From Paraglaciecola chathamensis S18K6 (GTDB lineage Bacteria; Pseudomonadota; Gammaproteobacteria; Enterobacterales; Alteromonadaceae), in assembly GCA_000314955.1 (NCBI GenBank), contig BAEM01000006.1, positions 1-64,000 of the forward strand: 64,000 bases of DNA, given 5' to 3'. Positions 1 through 9,013 of the stretch are shown in pieces. The translations under genes were made by a program, and so were the position numbers. The notes beneath the pieces were generated by a model. It saw only the letters and a program-made list of their open reading frames with translations, did not search any database and was not told where the DNA came from. Position 1 is the stretch's first letter; each line of letters begins with the position of its first letter.

Positions 1-66
1 AAAACAGCGTGCTTCCTTAGAAGCGGCTTAAGATGTTGTCCGTAGACCCTCTTAAGCGGGAGGCGT

Positions 67-94
67 ATAATACGCTCTCAATCTTCGATGTCAA
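67..94 (-). promoter_or_regulatory. Strong leftward promoter, probable rRNA-operon P2
   Basis: On the minus strand a perfect -35 TTGACA (forward 89-94) is followed after 16 bp by a TATTAT -10 (forward 67-72) and a GC-rich discriminator (CGCCTCCCGC). An AT-rich tract lies upstream of the -35. Near-consensus hexamers with 16-bp spacing and a GC-rich discriminator are typical of stringently controlled rRNA promoters in gammaproteobacteria. The 16S gene itself would lie outside the window to the left, so the rRNA assignment is inference. Confidence 0.6.
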
Positions 95-266
95 GGTGTT
101 ATTTTTATTTAATTTCCATCAATTTTTGAAGTGAATCTAAAACCGACAAAAGCAAATCAAACCGCCTTGCATCACGCTGATTAAACACTTTTAAAAAGTC
201 TTGAATCACCTGGTAAAACCAGTGTCAGTGCAGCTGTTTTAGCGGCTGTCCCGAAGCGAGATGCGC

Positions 267-294
267 ATTATAGAGATCCCATTTCTGATCGCAA
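267..294 (-). promoter_or_regulatory. Upstream tandem leftward promoter, probable rRNA-operon P1
   Basis: On the minus strand TTGCGA (forward 289-294) and a consensus TATAAT (forward 267-272) are separated by 16 bp. An A/T tract upstream (forward 300-320) could act as an UP element. It lies about 200 bp upstream of the second promoter in the same direction, a tandem layout common at rrn operons. No open reading frame follows either promoter within the window. Confidence 0.55.
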
Positions 295-541
295 GCGTTT
301 ATTGCAAAAAAAGGTTTAACCGAACACTTTATGAACAACCCGCCGTAAATACAGGCTATCTGTTGGTTTTTACAACAAAAAGAGATATGAAATAGTCGCT
401 ATGCGGCGATCCCGTGCTTCTTTTTATTAGATCAACACGCGCCTTAAGTAGTGCAAGCTCTGCTTCTAGTAAAAGATGGTAGAAAGTAAGCGCCGAGATT
501 TACCTTTCTTACCGTTACATTTCGATCACTAGGTCCTATTG

Positions 542-598
542 CCACTTCCACTTCCACTTCCACTTCCACTTCCACTTCCACTTCCACTTCCACTTCCA
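542..598. repeat. Hexanucleotide microsatellite (CCACTT)n, about 9.5 copies
   Basis: Fifty-seven bases are a perfect tandem array of CCACTT with no interruption. It lies in non-coding DNA, about 270 bp upstream of the outer leftward promoter. Perfect short-unit arrays of this length are prone to slippage, so copy number probably differs between isolates. No open reading frame runs through it. Confidence 0.95.
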
Positions 599-661
599 AG
601 AAAGTTAACTCTTTTTAGAACTAGCATAAGTGAACAAAACGCCGAAACAAGGTATGCGCAC

Positions 662-683
662 ACCAATCCGCATTAATAATGTG
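662..683 (+). repeat. Dispersed intergenic repeat, copy 1
   Basis: ACCAATCCGCATTAATAA followed by TGTG recurs in inverted orientation at 46262-46283 with 20 of 22 bases matching. Both copies are intergenic. This suggests a short dispersed repeat family in this genome; two copies in one window cannot establish family size. Confidence 0.5.
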
Positions 684-913
684 CCCCGTCAGAATGCATC
701 CAGCTTATTTTCATTGTGCTGTCGTTATGTAGTAATGGGTGTTCCCTTATAAATAGTGGGAAGCAGTTAAGCGAATGTAGAACCTGGTTGTTCGTTTACG
801 ATGTCGCCAGCTCTTTATAACGCCCAGCCTTCTTTATAACGTTATGGCTTATCTATGATGTTCAATCTACTTTATATCACTCGAGCTCGATATTGCGCTT
901 AGGCTCCCTTATT

Positions 914-1020
914 AGGCTCAGGGCTTTTTAGTACGCTCAAGGCTTTTCCCACGCTCAGGGCTCTTTATTACGCTCATGGCTTTTCCCACGCTCAAAGGCT
1001 TTTTTCAACGCTCAAGGCTG
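914..1020. repeat. Degenerate tandem repeats of about 18-20 bp
   Basis: Six imperfect copies follow one another around the core ACGCTCAAGGCTTTT, joined by variable T/C-rich tails (TTCCC, TTTATT, TTTTTC). The period drifts between about 18 and 22 bases. No coding frame fits. Similar but unrelated degenerate arrays occur at 50637-50704 and 50859-50910. Confidence 0.7.
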
Positions 1021-1224
1021 TTCATGTTTTCTTACTTGCTCGGGAAGCACTCGGAAGACTCGTTTTTTTATCTATAAATTCAATCAGTTAAAATCAGAAG
1101 AATAGCAGAAGGTTAAAAATCTCTCCCAGACGTACAGTGTTAACGTCGATTAACCCAGCATTCAGTATTGAGTCATTAATTGGCATTTACTCTCGGCCAT
1201 ATTAACGACATACAAGGAACTAAC

Positions 1225-1422
1225 ATGAAAACATTTTTACTTTTACACATCGCCCTACTTTGCGCTTTAGGCTACGTAAGCCAAAGCATATTTTTTGGCC
1301 CAGTAGGAGACATTCTATTTACGGTGGCCAGCGTGATATGTGTGCCGATCGTCAGTGCATACGCGTTGAAGTGTTATTTCAGTCTTACTTCTATGCGTCA
1401 GCGTAATCACAGATTGCAATAA
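1225..1422 (+). CDS. Small membrane protein of unknown function, 65 aa
   Basis: I do not recognise the family. The ATG at 1225 is preceded by AAGGA eight bases upstream and gives a 65-residue protein; an upstream in-frame ATG at 1180 lacks a comparable ribosome site. The sequence is almost wholly hydrophobic apart from a basic C-terminal tail (SMRQRNHRLQ). It forms two likely transmembrane helices (about 3-24 and 27-48), so the product is probably an inner-membrane miniprotein. A terminator-like hairpin follows at 1473-1500, supporting a monocistronic unit. Confidence 0.6.
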   Translation: MKTFLLLHIALLCALGYVSQSIFFGPVGDILFTVASVICVPIVSAYALKCYFSLTSMRQRNHRLQ

Positions 1423-1797
1423 GGGTTACCTATTTTACATGCCGGTTTAGCCTAACTTTATTATACGTCCCCGCACCCAAAGCACATATGCTTCGGGTGC
1501 CTCTTTGCTTTGCCCCCCCATTTATGCCCGTTCTATGAGCTGTTCATGCGCTATCTAAAGCGCGTGTTTTATTTTATCCCTAATAAAACTGCTATTGCCC
1601 GTCTCTTTAGAACAAGAACAAAGCAAATCCCATGATTCCACTTTAAAGAAGAAAAGGAAAAGCAACAATTTACCACCTTATAAACTTCAATTAAAACAAT
1701 AAGATAAAAGCAGAAGGTTAGCAGAAGGTATTATAGACATTAGTTTAATACAGTTTATCCATCGCATATCAACCTAGATAGTTGGAACGGAAGCAAG
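1423..1797. other. Intergenic region with terminator and upstream region of the GGDEF gene
   Basis: Apart from the hairpin at 1473-1505, this stretch holds no gene I can support. It is AT-rich toward the start of the diguanylate cyclase, where its promoter should lie, but I see no convincing consensus promoter. Confidence 0.5.
1473..1505 (+). terminator. Rho-independent terminator
   Basis: GCACCC at 1473-1478 pairs with GGGTGC at 1495-1500, with additional pairing of AAGC and GCTT inside. It is followed by a T-rich run (CTCTTTGCTTT). It ends the transcript of the small membrane protein. Confidence 0.75.
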
Positions 1798-2781
1798 ATG
1801 GCAAACTCAAATAAACATAACGAAAAAAATGCTAAATCACCGTCGCTGTTAGACACCTTCTCACTACCACTGGTAAACGAAAAAATGAATGCCTTCAGTA
1901 GAATGGCAAACGTTATTGCTGAAGCGATCTTTATCGTCAATGATGAAGGGGTTATTGAGATGATAAACCCTTTGGCCGCAAAGTTTTTTGGCGCCCCCCA
2001 AGAGGCCTTAATAGGTCAAAAATGGTTTACCTTTTTGCACGAACGTTATCGCGAACAGTATGAATACCTTTTTCTAAACTGGAACCAGAATATAGACTTA
2101 CCTTTGAGTCACGGCCCTAAGGAAGTTTTAGTCGAACGCACTGATCGAACATGGTTAGAAGTTGATTTGTCAGTTTCGTGTTTGCCTGCTTCTATCACCG
2201 AATCATCTCCTTTTTATGTCGGTGTCATGCACAGTTTGACTAAACACAAGTCTGAGTATGGGGAGTTACGTAGACTTGCCTCTACTGATCATCTAACTGG
2301 GTTAGCTAATCGACATAATCTAGAAAAAACCTTACAAAAAAGCTGGCTTGAGTGCTTAAACACAGAGCAAGCCATTAGCCTTATTCTTATCGACGTAGAC
2401 TATTTTAAGCTGTTTAACGATCAGTTCGGTCATATCAATGGTGACAAGTGCTTGCAGAAAATAGCGAAAACCATTGAGCAATGCTTACCAGCTAACGACT
2501 GCATGGCTGCTCGCTACGGCGGTGAAGAGTTTGCCGTAATCCTACCTCGCCTGCCTTCTGTGAGTGCTGAGATCGTCGCTAAGGATATTCAAAACCAAAT
2601 TAACATCCTCAAGTTTAGCGAATTAGGGCTACCATCAACCTTCAGAGTAAGTGTTAGCCAGGGTATAGCAACAGAACTAGGCGGACGATACCGCACATCT
2701 GAAGCACTTATTTGCGCAGCCGATACCGCACTATATCGGGCTAAATCTGAAGGGCGAAATAGGATTAGTACCAGCCTGTAA
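1798..2781 (+). CDS. PAS-GGDEF diguanylate cyclase
   Basis: Predicted to make cyclic di-GMP from two GTP. The N-terminal part (about residues 35-150) looks like a PAS sensor domain with a FIVNDEGVIEMINPLA core. The C-terminal part is a GGDEF domain: DHLTGLANR near 164-172, the IDVDYFKLFND metal/nucleotide loop near 199-208, and an intact GGEEF signature at 241-245. The RxxD product-inhibition site five residues before the signature is absent (PAND there), so feedback by c-di-GMP at that site is not expected. No transmembrane segment is visible, so it is probably cytoplasmic. The ATG follows a GGAAGCAAG ribosome site. It converges with the MFS gene downstream. Confidence 0.9.
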   Translation: MANSNKHNEKNAKSPSLLDTFSLPLVNEKMNAFSRMANVIAEAIFIVNDEGVIEMINPLAAKFFGAPQEALIGQKWFTFLHERYREQYEYLFLNWNQNIDLPLSHGPKEVLVERTDRTWLEVDLSVSCLPASITESSPFYVGVMHSLTKHKSEYGELRRLASTDHLTGLANRHNLEKTLQKSWLECLNTEQAISLILIDVDYFKLFNDQFGHINGDKCLQKIAKTIEQCLPANDCMAARYGGEEFAVILPRLPSVSAEIVAKDIQNQINILKFSELGLPSTFRVSVSQGIATELGGRYRTSEALICAADTALYRAKSEGRNRISTSL

Positions 2782-2789
2782 AGATGCGG

Positions 2790-4073
2790 TTAGCTTTGTG
2801 AAGGAACACCAAAAGCGCGTTTGGCCAGTAGCAGAATCAACACAGCCACCAGCATTAAAAACGCGCTAAGTCCGAAGAGTTGAGCAGCTGGTAAGTATTC
2901 GACAACCGCGCCGGTGACAAAACCCGCCAACAACATGCCAAAAGCAAATGCATTTTGATATAGCGTGGCACCAAAGGTCGGTTGGCTCGGTAACAGCCCT
3001 TGTAATAAATTAACCCCCAGCCCCGCCATAAAGCCGTACATGATTGCTTTGAGCGCCTGTAAAGCAAACAAGTAAAGCATGCTCTGATTAAACGGCAATA
3101 AAATAAAAAAGACGATGCCACAGGCGCTTGCAGCCATAAAAAGCTGATGGTAAGAAAACCGTGACAGTAAATTAACGCAGCGCACGATAAGCGCCACTTC
3201 CATTACGGCGGCCGTCATAAAAAGTGTACCGACTAAACTGACTGGTAACGACTGCTCTACAAAATATACAGGCAACAAGTGCTGATATAGGGTGATGGCA
3301 AAACTAACCACAGCAAAAAACAACGCTGGCGCAACGAGGTGCCGATACTGATGCCACTCTCCCACGCGCTGTAAGGTTCTGTTCACATCATCCGGTGCAA
3401 TAGTCATGTATTGTTTTTCAACCACATTATTCTTGTGCGGCCCAGCAGGCAAAGTTGACGTATTACCTGTGGGCAGAATCAAAAATATGCCTGCTAGTAG
3501 GGGTAATAATGCGCCAAGTAAATAAAAAAACCAGCTAAACCCAACATATTCGACGAGATAAAACGCAATCCCTGGGCACACCACCCAAGCAGCACTGACG
3601 GTTGCCATCAAGCGCGCATTGACTCGATTGATTTTTTCACTTGAAAAATAACGAAAAGCGACCCCCATCAATAATGAGGTTGAGGCGTGAAATGGAGCAA
3701 ACAGTAGCAGCATCACAATACACGACAATGTGTAGTTTTGCGTATTGGCTAATACTAATAAAGCACCACACGCTATAAAGCTAATAGCGAACAACCCGAC
3801 TTTATGCTTGCCTACGCGCTCTACAATACGTGCAATGATAAAAGCATAGGCAATGCTACTGAGGGCGTATCCTCCTAATAACGCGCTTAACTCGCTGGCC
3901 GTTGCATCCAGATAACGGTAAGCATACAAAGACAGCACAGGCATCAAACTTGCCATTACACAGGCGTTCAAAAAGCCCGCTAAATAGTAACGACTGTCTT
4001 TATCCATGACGCTCACAATATGACTCATCTTCAATACAGCTATTCTTCTATTGGCGATAATATATTTATGCAT
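2790..4073 (-). CDS. MFS transporter (SetA/drug- or sugar-efflux-like)
   Basis: A 427-residue polytopic membrane protein with about twelve hydrophobic helices split by a hydrophilic loop near residues 210-245, the standard two-bundle layout of the major facilitator superfamily. ARIVERVGKHKVG resembles the conserved cytoplasmic loop between helices 2 and 3. Overall character is closest to sugar-efflux or phenylpropionate-type MFS proteins, but the substrate cannot be read from sequence. The start is uncertain: an internal ATG at 4028 gives a more conventional N-terminus (MSHIVSVMDKD). It stands alone between a convergent diguanylate cyclase and a divergent TonB receptor. Confidence 0.85.
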   Translation of the reverse strand: MHKYIIANRRIAVLKMSHIVSVMDKDSRYYLAGFLNACVMASLMPVLSLYAYRYLDATASELSALLGGYALSSIAYAFIIARIVERVGKHKVGLFAISFIACGALLVLANTQNYTLSCIVMLLLFAPFHASTSLLMGVAFRYFSSEKINRVNARLMATVSAAWVVCPGIAFYLVEYVGFSWFFYLLGALLPLLAGIFLILPTGNTSTLPAGPHKNNVVEKQYMTIAPDDVNRTLQRVGEWHQYRHLVAPALFFAVVSFAITLYQHLLPVYFVEQSLPVSLVGTLFMTAAVMEVALIVRCVNLLSRFSYHQLFMAASACGIVFFILLPFNQSMLYLFALQALKAIMYGFMAGLGVNLLQGLLPSQPTFGATLYQNAFAFGMLLAGFVTGAVVEYLPAAQLFGLSAFLMLVAVLILLLAKRAFGVPSQS

Positions 4074-4377
4074 GCCTACAGAGTCAGGTGTAGCCCAATC
4101 CTATAGAACTGCATCATAGGGTATTGTACGGTAAAAGCGTAAAGCCTATAACACATTGTTTATTATGATTTTTAATTTATATTGTAGGTCTGAATAGCCC
4201 TATAAAAAGTCAATTACCAGCCAACATAGCAGCACAAAAATAAACTATTCGCGTTATTACGCGTAAGAGATATATAACGTTTCGAACTAAAATAAGCGAA
4301 TTGCTTAGAAAGTTAGTGCAATAAAAATCGCAGCCGATAGGTCTCTTGGGACAGAATCATTTTAAAAGGAAAAAAAC
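4074..4377. other. Divergent promoter region between MFS and TonB-receptor genes
   Basis: About 300 AT-rich bases lie between divergent genes and must hold both promoters. I found no clear Fur box or other recognisable operator. AAAAGGAAAAAAAC just before 4378 is a strong ribosome-binding site for the receptor. Confidence 0.5.
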
Positions 4378-6759
4378 ATGTCGACTTTATCCCACAGTTT
4401 ATTTGTTAGCGCTAGCGTAGCGATGGCATTCACTGTGAGCGCCCAAGAGAAGACTCGCTCTGCTGAGCAAGAAGCTCTTCAGGACAACAACTTAGAGCAC
4501 GTCACCGTTACAGGCTCAGCTCAGCCAGCTCTGGTTATGTCACCCAAAAATGCCATTATCGATGGTCCATTTGGTAAAGATAAAAGTTTGACGGACATTG
4601 CCCGTACCCTAACGTCAATTTCCAGCGACATGTTAGAGCAGTTATCCATTGATGATCTACAGGACGTTCTGGCCTTAGTGCCAAACACTTATTCTGCCAG
4701 TGGCTTTGGCGCGCCTAGCCTGCCAACTATTCGTGGTCAGTTAGGTGAATTATTTCAGCAAGGTATGCGCCGCCAGGCAGGCAACAATGGTTTTGGGATC
4801 CCGCTGTCATTTAACAGTGTCGGGCAAATTGACGTAGTCAAAGGAGCGCCTTCGGTCATACTCGGTACAACGCAACGTAACGGAGGTTTTGTCAATCTCA
4901 ATAATAAAACCGCTACTTTGTCTGGTACAGATGTAAAGCTTCAAGCCAGCGCGGGTAGCTGGGAGCATTATCGCGGCCAAGTGGATGTGAACACAGCCAT
5001 AGAAGAAGGTAAAAGTGGTATTCGGGTGAGCGCCGAATACATAGATAACGACAGTTACTATGATTTCACCGAATACCAAAGTGAAGACTTATTCATTGCC
5101 TACACGCTATTACCAGACGACAAATCAAGCTGGAACATCAGCTTTGAGTATTACGACGTAGATTTTACCGACAACGCAGGTATTAACCGCCCAACACAAA
5201 ACCTTATCGATAATGGTTTATACATTACCGGTCAAGGCGTACAACCCAATGGGTCACAAGTGCCAGGTGCTTTTGCTGTGGTATCACCAACTGGTGAAGT
5301 ACGCATTCCCCGCAGTACAGTATTAACTGACCCAGATAACATCAACAATGCGCAAACTTACGTATTGCATAGCACTTACGAGCGTCAACTCAATGCGGTG
5401 CACACGTTAACTAACCGCAGTTATTTTCAGTATTTAAACCGAGAAGAAATCACCCAAAATAGTTTTGTTGAAATCATCGATGGAGCGAAAACCGCGCAAA
5501 ACCGCCTTGAAATCAACTCAACATGGTCTGGCGCCCAACAAACAACATGGGGAGTCGATATTCGTTATAACGATGTGCTCGGCTATAGCCAATTCACCAC
5601 AGAAGCTGACTTACCCATCGATTTACTGGGCAGCATAGAACAACGCCGTATCCCTCTCACCCAAGCTCAACAAGCGCGTTTAGTCGAGCTTCGCCCCGGG
5701 GTATTTGTTTCTCCTGGCGCTAATTACGACGTTGACGGAGATGGCAACAATGACTTTTCGCTGTCAGACACCACAGACTCCACTACTTGGCAAACGGGTT
5801 TGTTTGCCGAACAAGACAGTGACTGGACAAACAGATTTAGCACCACCATTGGCCTTCGAGCCGATCATTATGATGTAACCGCCCGGGATGCTTTACCACC
5901 TGCTGGGCAAATTGCTGCACAAGATAGCTTCAGCAAATGGTTGTACTCAGGCTCTGCTAGTGCTCGCTTTAAAATGACTAACGATTTCGTATCTTACGCT
6001 ACTTACAGTTATAGCGAAGCTACGTCTAACAGTATGGGCGGCGGTACCGTTTTAGGTGCCGACAACAAAATAAACCCACTGAATTTTGCGACTGAGAATG
6101 AGCTATTCGAACTCGGTGTTAAATATTCACCGGCAGATTCACCTTGGTATGCTGACGCCTCTGTATTTGAGCAAACCCGCAGTTTACGTAATCGCGATGG
6201 TAGCAACACAGGTATTATTGCCAAGGGGTTTGAGGCCCAAATGTTTTATCAAGGTAGCAACGTGTGGGCAAATATTGGTTACAGCTATTTAGATGCGCGC
6301 TACGATGACTCGGCCAGCGCCCAAGACTCACAACAAGTGGCCGACGCATTTGATAACTCGCGCCCTGATATCATTCAAGGTACGGGTATTGGTGCCCCCA
6401 ATTTTGCTGGTTTCGCGCCATCGAATCAGCGAGTACAGGGCATACCAGAACAAACAGTTTCAGCCAGCGCAGGCTATCAAATATTTGATAATTGGGATGT
6501 ATCGGGCTCAGCCATTTACACAAAAAGTTATCCCTTGGACTACTTAGCAACCGTGTTAATCCGCGATCAAATTACCATTAATATCAACACCAATGTTGCC
6601 CTTACCGAGCAATCGAGCTTACGCCTAGAAGTTCACAACTTAACTGACGAAAACAACTGGCGCCCCGTATTTGAGGGCGGTTATTTCGGCTCTACATTAG
6701 TGTTTCCTGAACTGCCACGAAATGTTCAGTTAACGTATACCTACAACTTTAAGGCCTAG
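4378..6759 (+). CDS. TonB-dependent outer-membrane receptor
   Basis: A 793-residue receptor for energised uptake across the outer membrane. It begins with a signal peptide (about 1-22, cleavage near VSA-QE) and a TonB-box-like EHVTVTG near 40-46. A plug domain follows (about 60-180; PTIRGQLGE and the INxVGQIDVVKGAPSVILG-type ridge motif), then a long beta-barrel ending in an aromatic-rich strand. The plug resembles siderophore receptors more than sugar (SusC-type) receptors, but the ligand is unknown. The next gene starts 22 bp downstream, so the two are probably co-transcribed. Confidence 0.9.
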   Translation: MSTLSHSLFVSASVAMAFTVSAQEKTRSAEQEALQDNNLEHVTVTGSAQPALVMSPKNAIIDGPFGKDKSLTDIARTLTSISSDMLEQLSIDDLQDVLALVPNTYSASGFGAPSLPTIRGQLGELFQQGMRRQAGNNGFGIPLSFNSVGQIDVVKGAPSVILGTTQRNGGFVNLNNKTATLSGTDVKLQASAGSWEHYRGQVDVNTAIEEGKSGIRVSAEYIDNDSYYDFTEYQSEDLFIAYTLLPDDKSSWNISFEYYDVDFTDNAGINRPTQNLIDNGLYITGQGVQPNGSQVPGAFAVVSPTGEVRIPRSTVLTDPDNINNAQTYVLHSTYERQLNAVHTLTNRSYFQYLNREEITQNSFVEIIDGAKTAQNRLEINSTWSGAQQTTWGVDIRYNDVLGYSQFTTEADLPIDLLGSIEQRRIPLTQAQQARLVELRPGVFVSPGANYDVDGDGNNDFSLSDTTDSTTWQTGLFAEQDSDWTNRFSTTIGLRADHYDVTARDALPPAGQIAAQDSFSKWLYSGSASARFKMTNDFVSYATYSYSEATSNSMGGGTVLGADNKINPLNFATENELFELGVKYSPADSPWYADASVFEQTRSLRNRDGSNTGIIAKGFEAQMFYQGSNVWANIGYSYLDARYDDSASAQDSQQVADAFDNSRPDIIQGTGIGAPNFAGFAPSNQRVQGIPEQTVSASAGYQIFDNWDVSGSAIYTKSYPLDYLATVLIRDQITININTNVALTEQSSLRLEVHNLTDENNWRPVFEGGYFGSTLVFPELPRNVQLTYTYNFKA

Positions 6760-6781
6760 CTCTCTAAGGAATCAGCCTATC

Positions 6782-8923
6782 ATGAACAGTAAACGTATTA
6801 TCCTAGTCGCCATCATCGTAGCGCTTATTGCTAGCTTCTTTGTGCTCGACCTCAATCAGTATCTCACGCTAGAAAGCCTCAAAAGTAATCAACAAGATTT
6901 AGCTCAGTATATAGAGGCAAACTGGCTAATAGCCTTTATAGGGTATTTAGTTATTTATGCAGCTGCCACCGCGCTTAGCGTGCCAGGTGCGGCTATTTTA
7001 ACCTTAGGAGCAGGAGCGTTATTCGGTTTCGGCTGGGGCTTATTATTGGCGTCTTTCGCTTCAAGTATTGGCGCAACATTGGCATTTTTGGCGTCGCGCT
7101 TTTTATTGCGCGATTGGGTGAAAAACACCTTTTCTAAAAAACTCGAGTCTATCGACAAAGGCGTAGAAAAAGACGGTGCATTTTACCTACTAAGCTTGCG
7201 TTTGGTGCCCATTTTCCCTTTCTTTATCATTAATTTAGTGATGGGTGTCACAAGTATAAAAACTTGGACTTACTACTGGGTTAGCCAGTTAGGTATGTTA
7301 ATCGGCACAGCCGTTTACGTGAACGCTGGTACCCAATTGGTAGAAATCAATCAACTATCAGACATTATCTCAACCGACCTTATCCTTTCATTTGTACTGT
7401 TAGGTATATTCCCTATTTTGGCTAAGTTTATCTTAAGCGCACTGCAACAGCGCCGTGTGTATAAAGGCTGGAAAAAACCAAAGAAATTTGACCGTAACCT
7501 AGTGGTTATCGGTGCAGGCTCAGCAGGTTTGGTTACTGCCTATATCGCAGCCGCCATTAAGTCTAAAGTGACCTTGGTAGAACGTCACAAAATGGGCGGC
7601 GATTGCTTAAACACCGGCTGCGTTCCATCAAAAAGTATATTGCACGCCAGTAAACTTGCGCACATACATCACACTTCGCAAAACGCCGGTGTGACCTATG
7701 AAGCACCAAAAATTGATTTTAAAGCGGTAATGAATAAGGTTCACAGTGTTATTAAATCCATTGAACCCCATGACTCCGTTGAGCGTTATGAGTCACTCGG
7801 GGTAAACGTTAGCATAGGTAATGCGACTATCGTTTCACCTTGGCAGGTGGATATACAAACCGAAAATGGTGTTGAGTCATTAACCACACGTAATATCGTT
7901 ATTGCAACGGGTGCGCGTGCTTTTGTACCTGATATCCCAGGCTTAAAAGACATCGACTATTTAACCGCAGATAACCTTTGGGAAATCACTGAGCAGCCCA
8001 AACGCATGATAGTGCTAGGTGGTGGCCCCATTGGTTGTGAGTTGTCTCAAGCGTTTGGTCGCTTAGGCACCCATGTCACGCAAATTGAGCGCGGCGATCA
8101 AGTTCTGAGTAAGGAAGATCCCGATGCAGCCAAGCACTTGCAAACTCAACTTGAAAAAGACGGCATTGATTTACGCCTAAACACCAGCGCTATGGCGGTT
8201 GAAACCACCAGCGAAGGCAATGTGTTAGTCGTAGAGTTTGAAGGCAAAGAAGAGCGCATCCCGTTTGACAAGATTTTGGTTGCTGTGGGTCGCCAAGCGA
8301 ACCTAACAGGCTTTGGTTTAGAAGACCTCGGCATAGAGACCGACCGCACCGTTATCACCAATGACTTTTTACAAACCAAGTATCCGAATATATTGGCGGC
8401 GGGTGATGTGGCTGGGCCTTATCAATTTACCCACACAGCGAGCCACCAAGCTTGGTACGCCGCAGTTAATGCGTTATTTAGACCGTTTAAAACCTTTAAA
8501 GTCGACTATAGCGTTATCCCTTGGGCAACCTTTGCTGAGCCTGAAATTGCCACCGTTGGATTAAACGAAATGTCAGCCAAACAACAAGGTATCGATTTTG
8601 AGGTAACGCGTTACGATATAGGCGGCCTTGACCGCGCATTAGCAGACGATCACGCTCGGGGCTTTGTTAAAGTACTAACCAAGCCGGGTAAAGATAAGAT
8701 TTTAGGGGCGACAATAGTCGGTGCCAATGCTGGTGAACTGCTTGCAGAGTTTGTACTTGCCATGAAACATGGTCTTGGTTTGAACAAAATATTGGGCACG
8801 ATACATATTTACCCTACCATGGCTGAAGCGAATAAAAACGTTGCCGGTAACTGGAAGAAAGACCATGCGCCGCAAAAAGTGCTCGACTTCGTTGAACGTT
8901 TTCACACGTGGCGTCGTAAATAA
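6782..8923 (+). CDS. VTT/DedA-type membrane domain fused to MerA/Lpd-like FAD oxidoreductase
   Basis: Residues 1-225 form a TVP38/TMEM64 (VTT/SNARE-associated) membrane domain with several helices and the conserved GAGALFGFGWG and LRLVPIFPFFIIN segments. From about 235 it becomes a class I pyridine-nucleotide-disulfide oxidoreductase. That part has an FAD dinucleotide fold (VVIGAGSAGLV), the redox disulfide in GGDCLNTGCVPSKS, an NAD(P) fold (VLGGGPIGCELS) and an FAD-binding ILAAGDVAG. In the C-terminal interface motif HIYPTMAE the catalytic base histidine of dihydrolipoamide dehydrogenase is a tyrosine, as in mercuric reductases. MerA's own C-terminal cysteine pair is not visible, so mercury reduction is unproven. 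It probably forms an operon with the TonB receptor. Confidence 0.9.
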   Translation: MNSKRIILVAIIVALIASFFVLDLNQYLTLESLKSNQQDLAQYIEANWLIAFIGYLVIYAAATALSVPGAAILTLGAGALFGFGWGLLLASFASSIGATLAFLASRFLLRDWVKNTFSKKLESIDKGVEKDGAFYLLSLRLVPIFPFFIINLVMGVTSIKTWTYYWVSQLGMLIGTAVYVNAGTQLVEINQLSDIISTDLILSFVLLGIFPILAKFILSALQQRRVYKGWKKPKKFDRNLVVIGAGSAGLVTAYIAAAIKSKVTLVERHKMGGDCLNTGCVPSKSILHASKLAHIHHTSQNAGVTYEAPKIDFKAVMNKVHSVIKSIEPHDSVERYESLGVNVSIGNATIVSPWQVDIQTENGVESLTTRNIVIATGARAFVPDIPGLKDIDYLTADNLWEITEQPKRMIVLGGGPIGCELSQAFGRLGTHVTQIERGDQVLSKEDPDAAKHLQTQLEKDGIDLRLNTSAMAVETTSEGNVLVVEFEGKEERIPFDKILVAVGRQANLTGFGLEDLGIETDRTVITNDFLQTKYPNILAAGDVAGPYQFTHTASHQAWYAAVNALFRPFKTFKVDYSVIPWATFAEPEIATVGLNEMSAKQQGIDFEVTRYDIGGLDRALADDHARGFVKVLTKPGKDKILGATIVGANAGELLAEFVLAMKHGLGLNKILGTIHIYPTMAEANKNVAGNWKKDHAPQKVLDFVERFHTWRRK

Positions 8924-8955
8924 GCGCTTGTTTGTAAATCGCTTATAAAATCAAA

Positions 8956-8988
8956 AAGCGTACTGTATTTACCTCAGTACGCTTTAAT
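8956..8988 (+). terminator. Rho-independent terminator
   Basis: AAGCGTACTG (8956-8965) and CAGTACGCTT (8975-8984) form a perfect 10-bp stem with a 9-base loop, followed by TAATT. It separates the receptor/oxidoreductase unit from the DUF547 gene. Confidence 0.8.
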
Positions 8989-9013
8989 TCAAAAGACACT
9001 AACGGAGAACGTC

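Larger units (their letters stand above)
341..1224. other. Gene-poor region with two repeat tracts
   Basis: I see no credible gene here. The stretch holds a perfect hexanucleotide tract (542-598), a dispersed-repeat copy (662-683) and a block of degenerate short repeats (about 914-1020), each listed separately. The rest looks like the upstream flank of the leftward promoters plus unexplained sequence. Confidence 0.5.

Noticed and set aside
542-598. Hexanucleotide repeat considered as a coding phase-variation switch
   Set aside because: A six-base unit would not shift a reading frame, and no open frame crosses it.
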